Assembly: GCA_039621445.1 (NCBI GenBank)
Contig: CP154956.1
Location: 74,438,192-74,502,191, forward strand
Direction: 5' to 3'
From: Euglena gracilis
Lineage: Eukaryota; Euglenida; Euglenophyceae; Euglenales
DNA: 64,000 nt
The notes below the pieces were generated by a model that saw only the letters and a list, made by a program, of their open reading frames with translations, did not search any database and had not been told where the DNA came from. This document shows, piece by piece, positions 9,469 to 19,389 of the stretch. Position 1 is the stretch's first letter; each line of letters starts with the position of its first letter. The position numbers were made by a program, and so were the translations under genes.

Positions 9469-12400
9469 TTAACGGAGGACGTGCTTGGGTTGTAAGAGGT
9501 GGAACACTTCTCGGAGCAAGGCGATGGCCACATTTTGGTAGATTTCCGCTTGCTTGGTTTCGCGCTCAGCGCCCTGTTGCCAGGACGATGCGCGTTTGGC
9601 CACTCTGCTCAGTGTCTTGGCCGTTTCCGGTCCCATGCCACCCCATGTCCCGAGGGCGAAAGGTGTGAAGCCCCACCCTGCTTGCTGACATGGCACGTTG
9701 TATTTCTGCTTTTTGGCGTCCTCCCCCCTCTTCAGGAAGGATCTCCAGCGTTCGCGGGTCGCTGTGTGTTCTGCCGCTTGCCATCCGTGGCAGACGGTAA
9801 CGTCCAGCGCCGTCGGCTTCCCCTCGGACCAGCAGTCCAGCAGGAGGTCCGCCGGGCGTAGGTGACTGTCTCGGGCCGTTGGCAGGGAAACTTCCTTCTG
9901 CACACGGGGACCGCTGTTGGACAAGGTTTGAAACAGAGCGTCCTGAACAGCGTTGTGCCGGGCTGAGAAGTTGTTCCTGCGGCAGCAAAGCAGGTGGTCG
10001 CCTTCCTGGTCCAGAGGCTGGCCGCACCCTGTGCACGGCTGGCTGACGTCCTCCAGCACCGGAAGCCCTAACCACCACTTCAGTCCCAAGGTGTACTCCT
10101 CGCTAGAGAAGGTGGTGTGGGAGTTGTTGGAAGGGGTGGCCGCCATCCACCCGTGTCCGAACCCCGTGGCTTGTTCAAGGAGGCGGTTCTGGTCGCGGGG
10201 CCGGGCCTGGTCCACAAGGCCATCCATCGCCTTTTTGCCCAGCTCGTGGTTCCACCACTTTTGCCTCCGGGGTTCTTGGTCCGCGGAGGCGAGTCGTTGT
10301 GGGTTGTGGTGGAAGGTGGTGACCGTGGCATGGTTGGCTCCTAGCCTGCCCCGGAGGTCGTCCAGGACGGGCGCGACCAGGGGTAGCTGCAGGCCGGATG
10401 CGTAGTCTGGCACACCCACGCGCCTGGCCCCGTCTGAGTAGAAGTCTGCAAGGCAGGAGATCCTGGCTGCGGGCTGAGTGCAGGACGGGACGCGGAGGCC
10501 GCAGCCCCCGCTGGATAGGGGCAGCGACGCTTGTGTCCGCTGTTGTGGGTTCAGTGCCGTGCCCAGTATGTCCTCGAAGGCGTTCATGATGACCTCCGAG
10601 CAGCCTGTAACCTGATCTTGGCTGCCATACGAGTCGGACGCGCGTAGGAGGTGGTTCACTTTGCAGCCGTCTAGACAGCTCCGCAGAAGGTGATGTGCCA
10701 CCTGGGCGTCGGTGAGGGACGTTATGGTAGATGAGGCCTTCTCGATCTTGGCGGCAGCATCCGCCTACGCTTTCTTGGTGGTGTCGGAGGACGCGGGGTG
10801 GTCTACTGGGATTCCGAGCACGGTAATGCCTTCCCCTGGTGACCAAGGGACCACTTGCAATCTGTCGCAACTGGGTGCACTCCGCGCTCCCGGGCCCCAC
10901 ATGACGCACTTCTGCAGGTTGAGGCCAAGGCCGATGCGGTGGGACTCTTGCAGCAGGAAACGGAGGCAGTGTTCAATCCTGTCGGGGGTTCCGACCAGGA
11001 GGCCGTCGTCCAGGTACCAGCTGTTCCATAGCAGCTGGCCGTCCCTGGTTATCTGGTCCAGCAGCGGCTGCAGCGCCAGGGCGAACCCGATGGGGCCCAG
11101 AGGGCAGCCCTGGTGTGTGCCCCTATGGGAAAGGATGGTGCGGCCCCCGCAGAAGAGGGGGACGGGCCCGCTGTATGCAAACCTCAGGAAATTGAACAGA
11201 CTGGGTGTACGGGTCTCGGCCTCTGTGAGGATCGCCCCTCGGTCAACTGTGTTGAAAGCATTGGAGTAGTCCACCTGGAGGGAAACCCAGGGTGAGGTGT
11301 CCCCCAGCTGAAGCACGAGGTGCTGCATGCCCAGGGCAACGGCCTCGGCGGCGTTCCGTACCCCAACCCCGACCTGGGTGGGAGCGAGCGTTGCGACCTC
11401 CGACCGGGCATGTGGTGTGTGGAGCAGCGTTTTCCCTACCAGGCGGCGGATGGTCTCCCCAACCACCACTGGCCGCACCCCGTTGTCCTTCTTGCGGAGT
11501 GGGGTCAGATTCGCGCAGCACCAGGCCGCGGCGTGGTGCGGTGGTAGCTGGCCGTCAATCCAGAACTGGGTCAGCCGCGCAAGCGGCCTACGAAGACAGT
11601 CTTGGAGGTGGCTGGGCCGCAGGCCCGACGGGCCTGCGGCGGAACCCCGTGGGAAACGGCGGATGGCCTCCTTCAGTCTGTCCTCCCATTCCGGGATGTG
11701 GTTCTCAGGGAAGGGCTTAACATGTCGCGGGAGGCGGTTGGTGTCCACCTGTCTGCCGCTGGGGTGCAACTTCTCCAGGGCAGCCCAGACATCCGGATCA
11801 TCCGGTTGGTGCGCGCCCTCAGAGAGCAGTAGCTGGACTGCCTTCGCGGACGCCCCTTCTGCGGTGAGGGTGCGCACACGTCTCGTGATGGCCTCACTGA
11901 GGGCGGTCGGCTGCGTTCTTGAGCGTTTTTCTGCCCTGGTTTCCACGACGGAGTGTCGAGCCTGTGCGTCCTTTAGTGCCTCTGTCAGAAGGGTGCCGTA
12001 GTCCCCCTCGCGGAACAGTTTGGTACGCCTCAGCAGGATGGACTCCAGCTCCGCTGCCGGCGGTGGTTTGGTAGTCGACACCGGTCGGAGGACGAGTTTC
12101 GGGAAGGATAGGACGCTGAATAGAGCAGCGTCCGAGGGTGCGTGCGTGTATGCGTTGATGGCATCTGCCAAAGTGTCAAAGACAGGTTGCTGGCAGGCCG
12201 AGGGCAGGTGAATAAGGGTCGAGATTCTTTGTTGGAGGACGTGGGTGATGTCGCATGGGGGAGTGCCCACGACAAGGTTGTGTGCGGGCCGTCCCCGGAG
12301 GTTGGACTCCTGCCCCGCGCTGTCGATAACTACCGCGGCGTCAAGTTCCGGGTGGGCCAGGTCCAGAAAGAGGTGGTCGTGGTCCCGGGCATCCGCAGCA

Positions 12401-12495
12401 GCCGGTGCGCCATGAGGTGGCCCGGAGGCCGGGCGCTTGGCTGGCCCAGGGTTCTCCTCCACATCTCCACAGGTGAGGAGGCTACCCCGTCCGCG
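9469..12495 (-). pseudogene. non-LTR retrotransposon polyprotein: 2A peptide, RT, CCHC, endonuclease-like
   Basis: Reading from 12,495 downward: a 2A-like peptide (RGRGSLLTCGDVEENPGP, 12,442-12,495); a linker; a reverse transcriptase with LQVDYSNAFNTVDR, QGCPLGPIGFALALQP and catalytic YLDD (WYLDDGLLVG); a thumb-like region; a Cys/His knuckle (CTGCGQPLDQEGDHLLCC); and RPADLLL...ALDVTV, which resembles the restriction-like endonuclease core of R2/CRE-type elements. A single in-frame TAG (plus-strand 10,765-10,767) splits RT from the thumb, and the frame continues unchanged after it. The same frame stays open upstream to at least 12,720, so an N-terminal product released by the 2A is likely and its start is unknown. 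Exact clade is not certain. Confidence 0.8.
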
Positions 12496-12749
12496 GTTTG
12501 CCCCCCGTATGCAAGGACTGCCCTGCGGCGGACAACGATGGCCGTTTTTTGGCAGTGAGTCGGCTACCGCTGCCGGATCCAGGGGGGCCCGTGGATCGTC
12601 GAGGAGGGAGTGGGGGGTGGGGGTCAGCCGAAAAGCCGGGCGTAAGAGCGGTGGTCTAGGGGCGGCAAACTGAAGAGGGAGCAGCGTGGGGCAGTCCCAA
12701 GGCCATTGCCACAGCGCAGCGAGGGCACCAGCAGGGGGTCTGACCGCGG

Positions 12750-14170
12750 ATGTCCCACAGGGATCCCCCCTGCGCGCAGCCCCAAGAAGGGGGGGGGGAG
12801 GGCGGCCGGCTACCGCCCCTCGGGGGGGGGGGCCGGCGCCACGGGCATACGATGGGGTCGCATCACGCCGACGGTCACAGTCGCCCCGGCCTCTCGAGGC
12901 AGCTCTGCCACAGGGATATCCTCTGCTGCGGCGATATCGAGGAGAACCCGGGGCCTCGCCGGGGGGACCGGCGAGCCCATCCCCCCCCCTGGCGCCCGAC
13001 GACGTCTGGGAGGAGATCTACTGGACTGGCCAACACTGGCGGTGGCTACGTCTGCTCACCCCGGCAACCGCCGGCCCCTCGTCGTCGGGGACGGCAGCAC
13101 ACCTCGCGTCGGCAGGGTCCGAATTTGCGAGATGCCTCTTGTGCTCTCAGCACGTCAAACTGTCGTCCCTCCAAGGCATGCAGTCCCATCAATGCCAGGC
13201 GGGTAGGCCCATGGGCAACATTTTCTCTCTCTCCTCCATAAGAGAAGACTCGTGGCGCTGGAGGCTACAGCACTTGGAGTCCCTCCCAAACGGCGAGTGG
13301 TGGCTGGTACACTGCCAAATGTGCGGATGGTCGACTGCGACCCCGTACCCAGCGCCCATAGTTGCCCACATGCAGATCTGCCAACCACCGTCTCTCTCTG
13401 ACGTCGATAGCGACCCGGAGGATGACGATGCCGACGACGATGACTCCACGCCTCCCAGACGGGGAGCGGCCGCTCTTGGGCCCAGCAGCCCGGCACCGGC
13501 ACCCCCCGGGGCCTCACCCCCACCCCACGTAGCTGCCTCCCCCAGAGACTCACAGGGAGCCCCGCGTGGGCGGCTCCTCACCTCCACACTTCGCCGGCAG
13601 GCCGCCGGCTGCCGCCGCCTGGGGGCTCCCCCGCGGGCTCGGAGCGGCAGGGGCGCAGACATCCTCACTGCGGGAGATGTGGAGAGCAACCCCGGCCCCA
13701 CGAGCTCCAGCCGGGCTTCATCCGTTCTCCCCCCCCTCGCACCACGCGAAGACTTCATGCTGGACACCGAGTGGTTCCAGGCGGTGGTGCGGGCTCTGTC
13801 CCCCCATTACCCGCCCACCATCGACGCTTTCGCCGACCAAAATAACACCCAACTGGACGCCTTCTGGTCATCAAGGGAGGATGCATTCCTCCAGAATTGG
13901 AACTTGCCAAACCCGCTGTGGTGCAACCCACCCTTCTCCCTGCTCCCCCGTGTTTTGGAACACGTCCTTCGATATGGGGGCAGCATCATCCTCCTCGCAC
14001 CGGAGTGGTCCACCGCGCTGGCCGGCCTGCGGCGCCTCTCCTCGCATTCCGTGACCTTACCGCGATGCCCCATCTACCGGGCCCGGGGGACAGCGCTGCT
14101 GCCGGCCCCCACGTGGTCGACCACAGCCCTACGGATATGCCACACCGGCAGCGGCGTTCCGGTGGAATAG
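12750..14170 (+). pseudogene. retroelement fragment: two 2A peptides, zinc-finger-like motifs, N6-methyltransferase-like domain
   Basis: The first 2A-like peptide (DILCCGDIEENPGP, 12,915-12,956) is in one frame. A run of C near 12,981-12,991 then marks a shift to the frame that holds the rest. That frame has CLLCSQHVKLSSLQGMQSHQC and CQMCGWSTATPYPAPIVAHM followed by QIC, both Cys2-His-Cys-like, then an acidic tract, a second 2A (DILTAGDVESNPGP, 13,658-13,699), and a domain with IDAFADQNNTQLDAFW and NPLWCNPPFSLLPRVLEH. The NPPF box and its setting match the Dam-like methyltransferase region of DIRS-type tyrosine-recombinase retroelements. No RT or recombinase is attached, so this is a remnant. 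The homopolymer shift could also be a sequencing error. Confidence 0.55.
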
Positions 14171-14318
14171 GAATGTCCGGCCTGCATAGTCCCCTAGGTG
14201 GAAGACTTCGCCGCCATGAGTGGAGCGGCGTTCTATGATGAGGCGTTGTTGGCCAGGGGAGAGGAGCGGCGCAAGGGGGTAAGGGGAGTGCGCGTGGTGC
14301 GAGAGCTGCCGTCCGTGG

Positions 14319-14555
14319 TCAGCGCCCCGGTGGGGACCCGGTGGGGGCCGGGCGCCGCATGGGTCTCCTTTTTCCCGGTCGTCCTTCCTCCACCTTGTCG
14401 GCCAGCTCTTCCACTTTGCTTGCTAATACCACCATATTCTGAGCCACCAGGCTCACTTGCTCCAGCACCGAATTCAATTTTTTGTTGAGGATGACGTTGT
14501 CCAGCGGCACTTCCAGCACGGCTGGCGGGTCTTCTGGGGCCGCGGCCCCCGACAT
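14319..14555 (-). CDS. small coiled-coil ORF, possible element ORF1/gag remnant
   Basis: 78 codons starting MSGAAAPEDPP. Residues about 20-62 (LDNVILNKKLNSVLEQVSLV onward to ADKVEEG) have hydrophobic residues in heptad spacing, so a coiled coil is likely. A basic tail follows (GKRRPMRRP). It lies just outside the left direct repeat at 14,619, on the opposite strand. No family is recognised. The plus strand here is open too, so coding status is uncertain. Confidence 0.35.
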   Translation of the reverse strand: MSGAAAPEDPPAVLEVPLDNVILNKKLNSVLEQVSLVAQNMVVLASKVEELADKVEEGRPGKRRPMRRPAPTGSPPGR

Positions 14556-14618
14556 GGCGGTTTATGCGGAGATCGAAAAAAAATAGACACTCAGAAAGTG
14601 CGGTCTTATATAGGGTTA

Positions 14619-14719
14619 GGATCCTACGATCCCCGATCGCCAGATCCGCGACAGTAAATTAGGTATTGGCACTGCCCATCCCTTGTTCTGCAGTGTATTT
14701 TTCACGAAAGGAAGTACAC
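14619..14719 (+). repeat. direct repeat A1
   Basis: 101 bp, from GGATCCTACGATCCCCGATC to AAAGGAAGTACAC, identical to 30,972-31,072 except one T/C difference. It precedes the coding part of the split-repeat retroelement. Confidence 0.9.
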
Positions 14720-15047
14720 CAAGTACACCAAGCACTGGAATACGTTTGGAAAGATTATCCTGAAGTTGAGGAATGGATGCTGCCGTTCAAGAACACCTGG
14801 TCCCGATGATCAAGTTGGAAGTTCAAGTTCCAAAACACAAAACCTGCTGTCCAGTTCGAGATCAGAACACTTCCAGCTGGCTGTTTGACTTGCAGACGAA
14901 AGTTGACAAGAAGATGATGATCTATAAATTGGTTCTGCTGCTGTTCACCTTCACCAGCTCTTGGCAGGTGAATTCCCCCTCTCCCTCTCTCCCCTCCTGG
15001 CCCCCCTCCTGTCACTGCACTCCCTGGGCTAGTGTTGTCCTTACACG
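14720..15047 (+). other. 5' leader of the split-repeat retroelement
   Basis: Between A1 and the long reading frame. A short open frame (from 14,773, MDAAVQEHLVPMIKLEVQVP) is present, but nothing in it is recognisable. From about 14,980 the sequence becomes C-rich, as in the following gene. Confidence 0.35.
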
Positions 15048-16275
15048 ATGCCTTGCTTTTCCTTCCCCCAACAAAATCATTTTACAGCACATCCACACCC
15101 AGCGACCCAACATTCACCCAATCATCCAAATTTCTCCCCCACACCCCCCTTCCCCATTTCACTGCCAAATGCCCCCCTCCTTTCATTTCCACATATGGGA
15201 CATTCTTCCACCACTCCCAGTGGAATCTTACCGACCACTGTTGTAAACAATCTCCCTTTCCCATTTACACACCTTCCCCCACAACATTCCTGCGCCATTT
15301 GCCACACCCTTCCCCTTGTCCCATGTGTTCCCCCAGGGACCTTGGGTGCACTTTCTCCCCATTCCTCCCAAACCGAAAAATTCTTGGGGGGTTTTCCTTT
15401 CCCAAACACCTCCACAACATCGCAAAAATGGGCCACTCTGGTCCTGACTGCACAAAAGACAAACCCCACACACCTCCCTAAACCTTTCCAGGCAAACCCC
15501 TACACTTTCCCGAACAAAAAATGGATTCTTCTCTGCGGCGACATTCAGCCCAACCCCGGGCCAGTGTCCTCAGCCAACTGCCCTTTTCCAATACCTATCC
15601 GCCGGCAACTGACACCTTGGGCGTGGTCACGCGGCACCTGGGGCGTCTTCCCCCAGCAGGACAAGTACCAGCCCACAACCTTGGTGCACTGTCCACCCTC
15701 ACATGGGACAACCTGGCGCTTCCCCTCGGCCTACGCTGCTGCCCGGCCGCACCAGCCCCCCGCACGCAATCACGGCTGTTTACCCCTCCAACAAGTCTTC
15801 CCTTCCAAGATATCTAGGCCCGCCGCCCCCTCTCCCCGCATGACAACTTGCCCACCACCGCACTCACTACCCCAGCCGGCTGCATCCCCACGGACGTCTA
15901 CCCTTCGCCGCCTCTCGAAAAGTCAAGGAGACGAGAACGACCATCCACCCTCCCGCAATACACTGTGGGGCCTAGCCGGTCGTTTGTCAAAACTTAACCT
16001 CCCCCATCCAATATCCAGGAAGTGTATGTACCATATACTCCGGATTATGTTCAATGTCCTCCTAGATCTCCAAACTGCATCGCTTCTGCACCTTACCATG
16101 GGTCGCCTTATCTCTCTCCTCCTCTCCGTCCTCTCCCTCAACTGGCTTCTTATACTCACCCTGAAATATTACAACGATGCCACCTGTGCTCCCCCCTCAA
16201 AAGAACTTGCAGAACGCGGGCTTGGACAACGCGGCTCCTATCCCATCCCGACCCATATTTGGGACACTGTTGTCC
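15048..16275 (+). CDS. split-repeat retroelement ORF, 5' part with 2A-like peptide (disrupted)
   Basis: A proline/serine/threonine-rich frame with a 2A-like peptide, LLCGDIQPNPGP, ending at 15,563, so two products are expected from one frame. The rest is not recognisable and may be gag-like. The frame runs up to the Gypsy insertion at 16,275/16,276. Frame arithmetic shows it is the same frame as the RT gene at 29,465-30,930 once the insertion and one copy of its 4-bp target duplication are discounted. The start codon is not certain, because C-rich codon use keeps several frames open. Confidence 0.55.
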
Positions 16276-17376
16276 TGTTTCACACCCGTGCTGCCATGTC
16301 CCACGGCAGCGCTGGGGTGAAGCGGAAACCCCCGCCCTGGGCCAGTTTCCGGCGTAGGATCGTTTTTTGGCTCCTCGAGCCGACTTGTGTCGGAAATCTT
16401 TTCCCATTCTGCACCCCCCTGTGGCCGAAACTGGGCCATCATTTCCAAGGAGAAACTTCCCAGTGGACCCTCCCCGACCCCTGAGGGGGGTGTCACTGGG
16501 ATCTCCAAGGGGGGTGCCTTTGGGGTTTCAACCCCTCCCTGCTCAGCTGAACCAGTGAGAGCCAACACCCCCCCCTGGGTGTCATTTCTCACAGTTTCTG
16601 GGCCAAAAAGGGGGTTTTGGGGTGAAAAATGGCCTGTGGTTGCCTGAGTTGAAGAGACCCACCCCCCTGCCCCTTTTCCCACAGATGAGGTGGGGGGAAG
16701 ACAAACCTCTCCTTCTTCAAATGATTGATTTTGTTGATCTTCCATTGCAATTGAAATTCCAAACTCAATTCTTGATTGTAATTGGATGTATTTGCCCACA
16801 ACAAGTACAATGGTGTAAAAGGTAAAGAGGAAAAAAGAGGAAAACCCTGTGAGAGAAAATATGATTTTGATGCCCCTGATGGGCAGTTAAATTTAGGATT
16901 GAGTGCGCTGATTCCTAAGCGCTCTCAAATCCCAAATCCTTGCCCATTGCATCAAAATCAACCAACCCAGGTCAAAATCAAGGTTTCCCCCCTTGATTTT
17001 GATAAATTATGCTGAATTCCATCATTATTGAGCTTTGCAAACCCCTGCCAAAACTCCAGGAACTCAGGTGCCACTCTCTGAAAAATCTGATCCAAGCGCT
17101 TGCAAGCGCTCTCACCAAATCCAACATTTTCCCTTAAAACCAAAGGAAAAATGCATAAAAAGCTTAAAATGTGCTAAATAAACCCAAGATCACCCTTTGG
17201 GAATACCTAGCATCACTCAATCTCTCTCCTTGCACAACCAAACCACGGGCGCCCTAGGAGAGGGAATTTTAATGGAAATGTTTAGAAAGCCTTAAAATTA
17301 GAGCAAAACCGCCCTCAAAAGGCCTTCTAAAAGGGAAAAACTCCGCCGCCCGGCGGTCGACCTCAAAAGGTCTTCA
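16276..17376 (-). repeat. 3' LTR of the Gypsy element
   Basis: 1101 bp, closely similar to 28,374-29,460 with scattered substitutions and small indels, so the insertion is not brand new. The end CGCCGCCCGGCGG...AGGTCTTCA is shared with the other LTR. Confidence 0.93.
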
Positions 17377-17386
17377 CTCCCCCCCT
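17377..17386 (-). other. polypurine tract
   Basis: Read on the minus strand, a G-rich purine run (AAGGGGGGGAG) directly abuts the 3' LTR, the expected position of the plus-strand primer in an LTR element. Confidence 0.7.
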
Positions 17387-19389
17387 TGCGACGAAAGTCG
17401 GGGGTTTCACCCCCCCTCCTTCTCGCTTTCCTTGGGGTGGGAATGAAAGACACTTTGTATTTTTGCAACGCAATTGCGATAACATTGTTCGGCAACGTGC
17501 ATAGGTGGTGGCGTAACGGTGAGGAGGAATCTATAACCCATAGATCCCGTTCCACCACACCGAGCCCCCCCCCCCACGGTTCTCACCACCGTGAAAGGAA
17601 ATGGGGGTCCAACACCACTCAAAAAAAAATCCTTTCTTGAATGGATAAAAATCAGCCCCCCCCCCCCACGGTATTCCCAACCGTGAAGGGAATGGAGGGT
17701 TCATTATCACCAAAAATCCTTTCGGTGATAGATGAAAATCAGCCCCCCCCCCCCGAGGGGAAGGCCTTGGGGAACATATTGCCCCCCCCCCCGGAGGGGG
17801 GGGGGCTATACTTGCCCCCCCCCCCCCCCGAGGGGAAGGACTTGGGAAAAAGATTGCCCCCCCCCGGCGAGAGGTGGGCTTGACTTGCCCCCCCCCCCCC
17901 CCCGAGGGGAAAGACTTGGGGAAATGATTGCCCCCCCCCCCGGTGAGAGGAGGGCTTGACTTGCCCCCCCCCCCCCCCCGAGGGGAAAGACTTGGGGAAA
18001 TGATTGCCCCCCCCCCGGCGAGAGGTGGGCTTGACTTGCCCCCCCCCCCGAGGGGAAAGCCTTGGGCAACCGCCCCCCCCCCCCAGGCAAAGGGATGGCT
18101 TGCCATGCCCCCCCCCTTGGCGGGGAGGTTGAAGAAGACAATTCATTACCCCTTTTTTTGGAAGAAATAACATAGCCCCCCCCCCCCCCGATCAAGCCGA
18201 CCGGGGTTTCGGGCTCCACTTGCCCAAAGGTGGGGGGTATGATTGTACAACCCAATCAAACCGATTGGAGAAAAGGACTCCCCCACGAGTGTCACCGACC
18301 CGTGAGAAGGGAGAAATGAAAAATCACAGATTCCTCTTTCTTGAAAACAGGTGCGAAAACAGGTGTAGTGGTCAGAGCGAGTTGCAAACGGCAGACGGCA
18401 AAGTTACCATCTCCGCATGCTCACACATCAACTCCACCTCCTCGTCCATCAATACCAAAAATCAGCTGCTTCAGCCTTGTTGATGGACCTGAGTAGGCAG
18501 ACGAAACGGGACCACACCAAAAATACAACCAAAATCCCAATAATACAACAATACACCATCACCAATGGATAAATTCAACACCATGACGGTGGACGGGCAA
18601 TAATGCCCCCAAGTGGTGATGGTCGCCAAAGCCATTGACTCGACAATTTTTGTTGTTGTTCAAGTCGATGGGCTTCGGCGTCTTCCTTGGGTGCCGGTTT
18701 GCCTTCCCTTAGTGTGGTGGCAAACCATGCACACCGAAAATTTAGCAATGTGGCTTAGCCCAGCCAAACCGACGGGGCAACCTCAAAGCCACATTGTCAT
18801 TAACCCCCCCCTCCAATACTTGGAGAAGGTTGTCAAAAGAACAAACCCTCGGTTGTGCTTCCGGTGGTTTGTCCTCTTCAAGAATTTTTGGTGAAACTTC
18901 CAAACCGGAATCCACCCACAACAACATAAACAAAACGGGTGGCAATCATGCACTCATTCAACGTTTTGCTTTTGTTGTTGTTGGCTATATCCCTTCCCGT
19001 TCCAGGGTGGGATCCTTTGATTGGAAATCACGCACCCGTGCAAAAAAATAAAATACCCGGCTAGTTTCCCCCTAGCCACGAGAATCCTTCATTCACCCTT
19101 GAAATCCTTTCACGGGAGTTCAATGGAAAATGGCAAAAAAATCAACAGGGGCAATGAAATGTCCTCGATTGCCCACACCAGCCTCACCCAAACCAGGGTG
19201 TGGTGGTGAATGAAAATTTCAGGGGAGAAATAAAAAATGAAACCAATGACGAGGAAACTCCCGTCATTTTTCCCAGGGCCTCAGCCCTGTGATGGGGTCC
19301 ACCTGCATCTGTGAAGGGGCATAGAATGGGACCTCCCCCTCCCCAGGCAACCACTCGGGGCCCCTTTTCACCTCCCTTTCCCCCTTGTT
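17387..19389 (-). repeat. Gypsy 3' untranslated region with a poly-C minisatellite
   Basis: About 2 kb between the integrase stop and the 3' LTR. 17,640-18,120 is a minisatellite. On the plus strand each unit of about 60 bp is a long C run, then GAGGGGAAAGACTTGGG, another C run, and GGCGAGAGGTGGGCTTGAC. 17,560-17,700 has two related C-run units with short hairpins. 18,120-19,389 has no recognisable gene on either strand. Confidence 0.7.

Noticed and set aside
14198-14488. Plus-strand frame MEDFAAMSGAAFYDEALLAR
   Set aside because: Overlaps the minus-strand coiled-coil frame; its second half is low-complexity Pro/Leu. Not enough support to call it.
17531-18255. Gly/Pro-rich frames over the 17.6-18.1 kb minisatellite
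   Set aside because: Translations of a C-run minisatellite in the Gypsy 3' region.
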